From assembly GCA_018399855.1 (NCBI GenBank), contig JAGYNX010000065.1, forward strand, positions 1 to 9,111: a stretch of 9,111 nucleotides of DNA, in the 5' to 3' direction. The notes below the pieces were generated by a model, which was not told the origin of the DNA, made no database searches, and was given only the letters and a program-made list of their open reading frames with translations. Shown here piece by piece: positions 6,004-9,111 of the stretch (positions within the stretch are counted from its first letter, which is position 1; the number at the start of each line of letters is the position of its first letter). The DNA comes from Spirochaetota bacterium (GTDB lineage Bacteria > Spirochaetota > UBA4802 > UB4802). A program made the position numbers and the translations under genes.

Positions 6004-6567
6004 ATGACCAAAAATTCCTTCATGAACCGTTTCTTGATACCTGTAGTTCCGGTACTGCTGCTTGCCATGATCGGCTATGCCGGCTATTTCGGGTCTCGTG
6101 AAATTGAACACTATGCCCTTCACCAGGTTGTAGCTGCTGTATCGGGAGCCCTCTACTTCGTGGCAATTGCTTTTGGCACCCTGTATGTTTTTACTTCCAG
6201 CCAGATGAGAGGCGCCACACTGGGAGAAAGCATCCTGGCATCTTTCATTACTCCATTTATCTGGATGACCAAGGAGGTGCTGGTTCTTCTTGAATCACAT
6301 CCATTCATAGAATGCCTGTACTGGTATGTAAGCCCCCTGCATATCTGGCTGGTGATTTTCATGGCCATTGAGATGGGGGCAGCATCCCTTATTGTACGGA
6401 AAAAGAAAATGAAGAGTGGTGAACAGACAGGCGGCAAAATGATCCCCTTACTGGTAATTGTGGCAGGACTTGTCATTTTCGTGCTTATGTACGCCTGGGG
6501 CAAGGGAGAGAATCTTTACGTCATCTTCCTTGAAGGGTACCGCTTGCTCTTCGGAAGCGGAGTATAG
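6004..6567 (+). CDS. Integral membrane protein of unknown function, paired with a sulfatase
   Basis: I do not recognise this 187-residue protein. It has about five hydrophobic segments, at ~10-29, 41-64, 76-96 (less hydrophobic, with ITPFIWMTKEVL), 111-131 and 146-166. A lysine-rich stretch after segment four (RKKKMK, 132-137) suggests a cytoplasmic loop there by the positive-inside rule. There is no signal peptide cleavage motif and no obvious cofactor-binding motif; single histidines (37, 40, 99, 113) are the only candidate ligands. A strong GGAGGT at 5994-5999 precedes the ATG. It is followed after 17 bases by the sulfatase gene, so the two are probably co-transcribed. A role linked to the exported sulfatase, such as anchoring or transport, is guesswork. 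Confidence 0.8.
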   Translation: MTKNSFMNRFLIPVVPVLLLAMIGYAGYFGSREIEHYALHQVVAAVSGALYFVAIAFGTLYVFTSSQMRGATLGESILASFITPFIWMTKEVLVLLESHPFIECLYWYVSPLHIWLVIFMAIEMGAASLIVRKKKMKSGEQTGGKMIPLLVIVAGLVIFVLMYAWGKGENLYVIFLEGYRLLFGSGV

Positions 6568-6584
6568 GGAAAGGAGGAATGATC

Positions 6585-8042
6585 ATGAAGAATAAGTTCA
6601 ATGAATATAACCTGTCGGACAAGATGAGCAGGAGAACCATTCTCAAGGTGACAGGAGCGGCACTTGGCGCGGGTTTGAGTGGTGTTGCAGGCGGTGGAAT
6701 AACCGGCAACCTGATCGATGTGCTGGGGACGGGTTCGGCACGGGCATTCGCGTCCCCGTCCGCCCTGAAAGGGAAACCCAATTTACTGTTCATACTTGGG
6801 GATAATCATAATGCCCAAACCATGGGTTGCGCCGGCCACCCCTTTATAAAGACGCCGGGTATGGATCGCCTTGCCCGGGAGGGGGTGATGTTCGAGCGGG
6901 CCTTCAATACAACGTCCCTTTGCAGTCCGTCACGGGCAAGCATTCTTACAGGCATGTACGCCCACAGGCACGGGGTGCTGAACAATCATACCCCGTGGAC
7001 GGACAGGGAAACCACCTTCATGGAACATCTCAGCAGGGCAGGGTATGCCACCGCCTTCATAGGCAAATGGCACATGCCGGGCAAGCTGCCCGAGCTTCCC
7101 TTTCTTGATCTTTTTGTCACCTACACCTACCGTGAAGGGCAGGGGGCATATTTTAACACTCCCATGCTGGTGAACGGGAAGGAAGTTCCTTCACGAAAGC
7201 CCTACATAACTGAAGAAGTAACCGATTACGCCATCGAGTTCATAGAGAAGAATAACCCGAAGGACGGTGACAGGCCTTTCTGCGTGTACCTCTCCCACAG
7301 GCCAGGGCATCCCCCCTTCCAGGCACCTGAAGGTATATCGGGCATGTACGATGAGGCGGACGTGACCGAAGTGCTGCCGCCACACGTGGATCCCCTCTGG
7401 TACGGGAAGACAAACCAGAACGTGTTCCAGGGCGTGATGATGGGATCCTACTATGACCAGTACCGGGGCTACTGCGAGACCCTCACCGCCATGGACAGGG
7501 ACATCGTGAATATATTGGATTACCTTGACCGGAACGGGCTTAGCGATAATACCATCGTCATCTACATGGGTGACAACGGGATGCAGTGGGGTACCCACGA
7601 CTGTCACGGTATACGGGAACCCTACGAGGAGTCCATTCGGTTGCCCTTTATCGTGCGGACACCGGGCATGGCAAAAGACCCCGGCAAAAAACGCAAACAG
7701 ATGGTGCTGAATATCGATATTGCCCCAACACTGCTTGACCTGGCAGGGGTCAGAGCACCGGCTGACATGGATGGTATAAGCATTGCACCGGCCATACGAA
7801 ATCCACGTGCGAAGACACGAAATGACTTTCTGCTGGAGTTCTGGCGTTACTACCCGGAAAACACCCCGTCGTACAGGGGTGTGCGTACCGATCGGTATAA
7901 ATACGTGGAGTTTGAACGGGGCAGGGACCCGTGGCTGTTTGACTTGAAAAAAGATCCCAAAGAAATGGTTAATCTCTACCCGGAGAAAAGTAAAAGCAAC
8001 CTTATGAATAAGTTGCAGCAGAAGCTTGCCAGGTACCCGTAA
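6585..8042 (+). CDS. Tat-exported, Cys-type (formylglycine) sulfatase
   Basis: A 485-residue alkaline-phosphatase-superfamily sulfatase that should cleave sulfate esters outside the cytoplasm. Residues 15-21 (SRRTILK) are a twin-arginine motif; a hydrophobic, glycine-rich stretch follows, and AFA at 54-56 is a likely cleavage site. Core motifs are ILGDN (71-74 region), CSPSR at 113-117, whose Cys is the formylglycine precursor, GKWH at 160-163, SHRPGHPP around 237-244, and GDNG at 329-332 (metal ligands D330, N331). Where the family usually has Lys four residues before YEES/YEGG, this protein has Ile343, with Arg344 next. ATG 6585 is preferred over 6579 because GGAGGA (6573-6578) directly abuts the earlier one. 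The Cys must be matured before Tat export, in anaerobes by a radical-SAM anSME; none is in the window. The substrate is unknown. Confidence 0.9.
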   Translation: MKNKFNEYNLSDKMSRRTILKVTGAALGAGLSGVAGGGITGNLIDVLGTGSARAFASPSALKGKPNLLFILGDNHNAQTMGCAGHPFIKTPGMDRLAREGVMFERAFNTTSLCSPSRASILTGMYAHRHGVLNNHTPWTDRETTFMEHLSRAGYATAFIGKWHMPGKLPELPFLDLFVTYTYREGQGAYFNTPMLVNGKEVPSRKPYITEEVTDYAIEFIEKNNPKDGDRPFCVYLSHRPGHPPFQAPEGISGMYDEADVTEVLPPHVDPLWYGKTNQNVFQGVMMGSYYDQYRGYCETLTAMDRDIVNILDYLDRNGLSDNTIVIYMGDNGMQWGTHDCHGIREPYEESIRLPFIVRTPGMAKDPGKKRKQMVLNIDIAPTLLDLAGVRAPADMDGISIAPAIRNPRAKTRNDFLLEFWRYYPENTPSYRGVRTDRYKYVEFERGRDPWLFDLKKDPKEMVNLYPEKSKSNLMNKLQQKLARYP

Positions 8043-8123
8043 AATAAGTTTTAATCGCAATCTTTTCAGGTATAAGACCGCAGGGTTAATGCAGTTACCG
8101 GGGTATTAATTATCTAATATCTC

Positions 8124-8151
8124 TTGACATAAAATGGACAAATATTACCAT
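8124..8151 (+). promoter_or_regulatory. Sigma-70 promoter of etfBA
   Basis: A consensus TTGACA at 8124-8129 and TACCAT at 8146-8151 are 16 bases apart. Transcription would start near 8158, leaving a ~60-base AT-rich leader before etfB. I found no clear terminator between the sulfatase gene and this promoter. Confidence 0.5.
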
Positions 8152-8216
8152 TGTGCCACATGTATCATAATATTTTCGTGTTTTTTATGTAAAATTTTAT
8201 AGAAGGGAGTGGGACA

Positions 8217-9005
8217 ATGAAGATAGCTGTCTTAGTTAAGCAGGTTCCGGATATGGAATCTAAGTTCAAGATTATTGATGACAGTAAAGTCGACGAATCC
8301 CAGATCGCGTTCAAGATGAACGATTTCGATGAGTACGCGGTGGAAGCAGCACTGCAGCTCAAGGAAAAGTATGGTGGAGAAGTTATTATAGTTTCTTCCG
8401 GTCCAGACAGAATAACAAAAGAGATTCGTCAGGCGTTCGCCATGGGAGGCGACTGGGGTGTGCACATTAAGGACGAACAGGTTGATGCGGGTGACAACTT
8501 TGTAATTGCTGAAGCCCTTTACAAGGCAGTAGACAGCCTTGGTGATGTTGATCTGGTACTCAGTGGTGTACAGGCAGAAGACGATCAGGCTGCGGTTACA
8601 GGCGCAATGATAGCCGACATGATGGGCGTGCCGCACTGTACAAACTGTGTAAAGATTGAAGTTGGTGATGATCAGAAGTCACTTACGGTAAACCGTGAGC
8701 TCGAAGGCGGATTGAACGAAGTATCAGATATGCCAATGCCAGCCGTGCTCACAATCCAGTCTGGCATCAACCAGCCGAGGTATCCGACACTTCCTGGTAT
8801 TATGAAAGCCAAGAAGAAAAAACTTGATGTGAAAACAGCAGCCGACCTTGGTGCGTCAAATGTTGGTGAAGCGGGCTCGAAGACACAGTTCATGAAGATG
8901 TTCTTCCCTGTTGCTGAGCACATGGCTGAAATTATTGAGGGCGATGCTCCGGCAGCGGCTGCAAAGCTGGTTGAAAAGCTTAAAACTGAAGCGAAAGTGC
9001 TGTAA
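8217..9005 (+). CDS. etfB: Electron transfer flavoprotein, beta subunit
   Basis: A complete 262-residue EtfB. With EtfA it forms a flavin heterodimer that passes electrons between acyl-CoA or other dehydrogenases and the quinone pool or ferredoxin. It opens with the family start KIAVLVKQVPD (2-12), has the nucleotide-binding stretch LVLSGVQAEDDQAAVTG at ~114-129, and carries the EtfB signature at 159-193: NRELEGG, then PAVLTIQSGINQPRYP, then LPGIMKAKKK. Length fits the family (250-265). AAGGGAG at 8203-8209 lies seven bases before the ATG. etfA follows after 14 bases, so this is the normal etfBA operon. Bifurcating and non-bifurcating types cannot be told apart with confidence from EtfB alone. 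Confidence 0.96.
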   Translation: MKIAVLVKQVPDMESKFKIIDDSKVDESQIAFKMNDFDEYAVEAALQLKEKYGGEVIIVSSGPDRITKEIRQAFAMGGDWGVHIKDEQVDAGDNFVIAEALYKAVDSLGDVDLVLSGVQAEDDQAAVTGAMIADMMGVPHCTNCVKIEVGDDQKSLTVNRELEGGLNEVSDMPMPAVLTIQSGINQPRYPTLPGIMKAKKKKLDVKTAADLGASNVGEAGSKTQFMKMFFPVAEHMAEIIEGDAPAAAAKLVEKLKTEAKVL

Positions 9006-9019
9006 AAGGGGGGTACAAA

Positions 9020-9111
9020 ATGGCAAAGTTATTAGTAATAGCTGATCATAGAAATGGTGAAATAAGCGAAGGTACGCTGGAGCTGTGTAAAGCGGCAAAA
9101 GAAGTTGCATC
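9020..9111 (+). CDS. etfA: Electron transfer flavoprotein, alpha subunit (5' part only)
   Basis: Thirty codons are visible before the window ends. The start MAKLLVIADHRNGEIS and the following helix, ending LCKAAKEVA, are typical of the EtfA N-terminal domain. The strong AAGGGGGGT at 9006-9014 lies five bases before the ATG. Position directly after etfB supports the call. The FAD-binding C-terminal domain lies outside the window. Confidence 0.92.
   Translation, partial: MAKLLVIADHRNGEISEGTLELCKAAKEVA

Noticed and set aside
7191..8060. Long minus-strand open frame opposite the sulfatase gene
   Set aside because: It is the antisense shadow of a clearly coding gene; its translation is rich in His/Val and lacks any family pattern.

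Overview
The window looks like chromosomal DNA of a strictly anaerobic bacterium. The pointers are a YjiM-type double-cubane-cluster reductase (a family centred on anaerobes), an etfBA electron-transfer flavoprotein pair, and a Cys-type sulfatase with a Tat signal, a kind that anaerobes mature with a radical-SAM enzyme. A Desulfobacterota-like (deltaproteobacterial) host is my best guess. That is inference from gene content only; no rRNA or other marker is present.

Left part (1-4220, accessory and decayed). An AT-rich AbiEi/AbiEii toxin-antitoxin (abortive infection) operon abuts the last ~73 codons of a class I fructose-bisphosphate aldolase. A GC-richer stretch follows, with a complete lipoprotein lipocalin (blc-like) overlapping the start of a penicillin-acylase-family gene. 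That acylase is wrecked: its N-terminal membrane segment is joined out of frame to its C-terminal region, the catalytic middle is gone, and its 3' end stops at ~2944 where the sequence turns AT-rich again. The AT-rich stretch carries a BrnT/BrnA-like toxin-antitoxin pair, whose toxin mRNA may be leaderless, and an antisense fragment of a nucleotidyltransferase-like gene. It ends at the terminator of a tRNA-Thr(CGT) gene. Two toxin-antitoxin modules sitting against two broken housekeeping or secretion genes suggest repeated insertion and deletion.

Right part (4260-9111, intact genes). A tRNA-Thr(CGT) with a strong intrinsic terminator lies on the minus strand. Upstream of it is a solitary minus-strand double-cubane-cluster reductase gene with no ATPase activator in the window. 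Its upstream region, shared with a divergent plus-strand unit, holds a perfect 13-bp inverted repeat. The divergent unit pairs an unrecognised five-helix membrane protein with a Tat-exported sulfatase. Last comes an etfB-etfA operon with its own promoter; etfA runs off the window.

The most interesting points are the paired gene ruins next to toxin-antitoxin modules, the leaderless-toxin versus strong-SD-antitoxin arrangement, the activator-less reductase with its large upstream palindrome, and the membrane-protein/sulfatase pair whose sulfatase seems to lack the usual active-site lysine. I see no CRISPR array, insertion sequence or origin. No new multi-gene system can be claimed with confidence.
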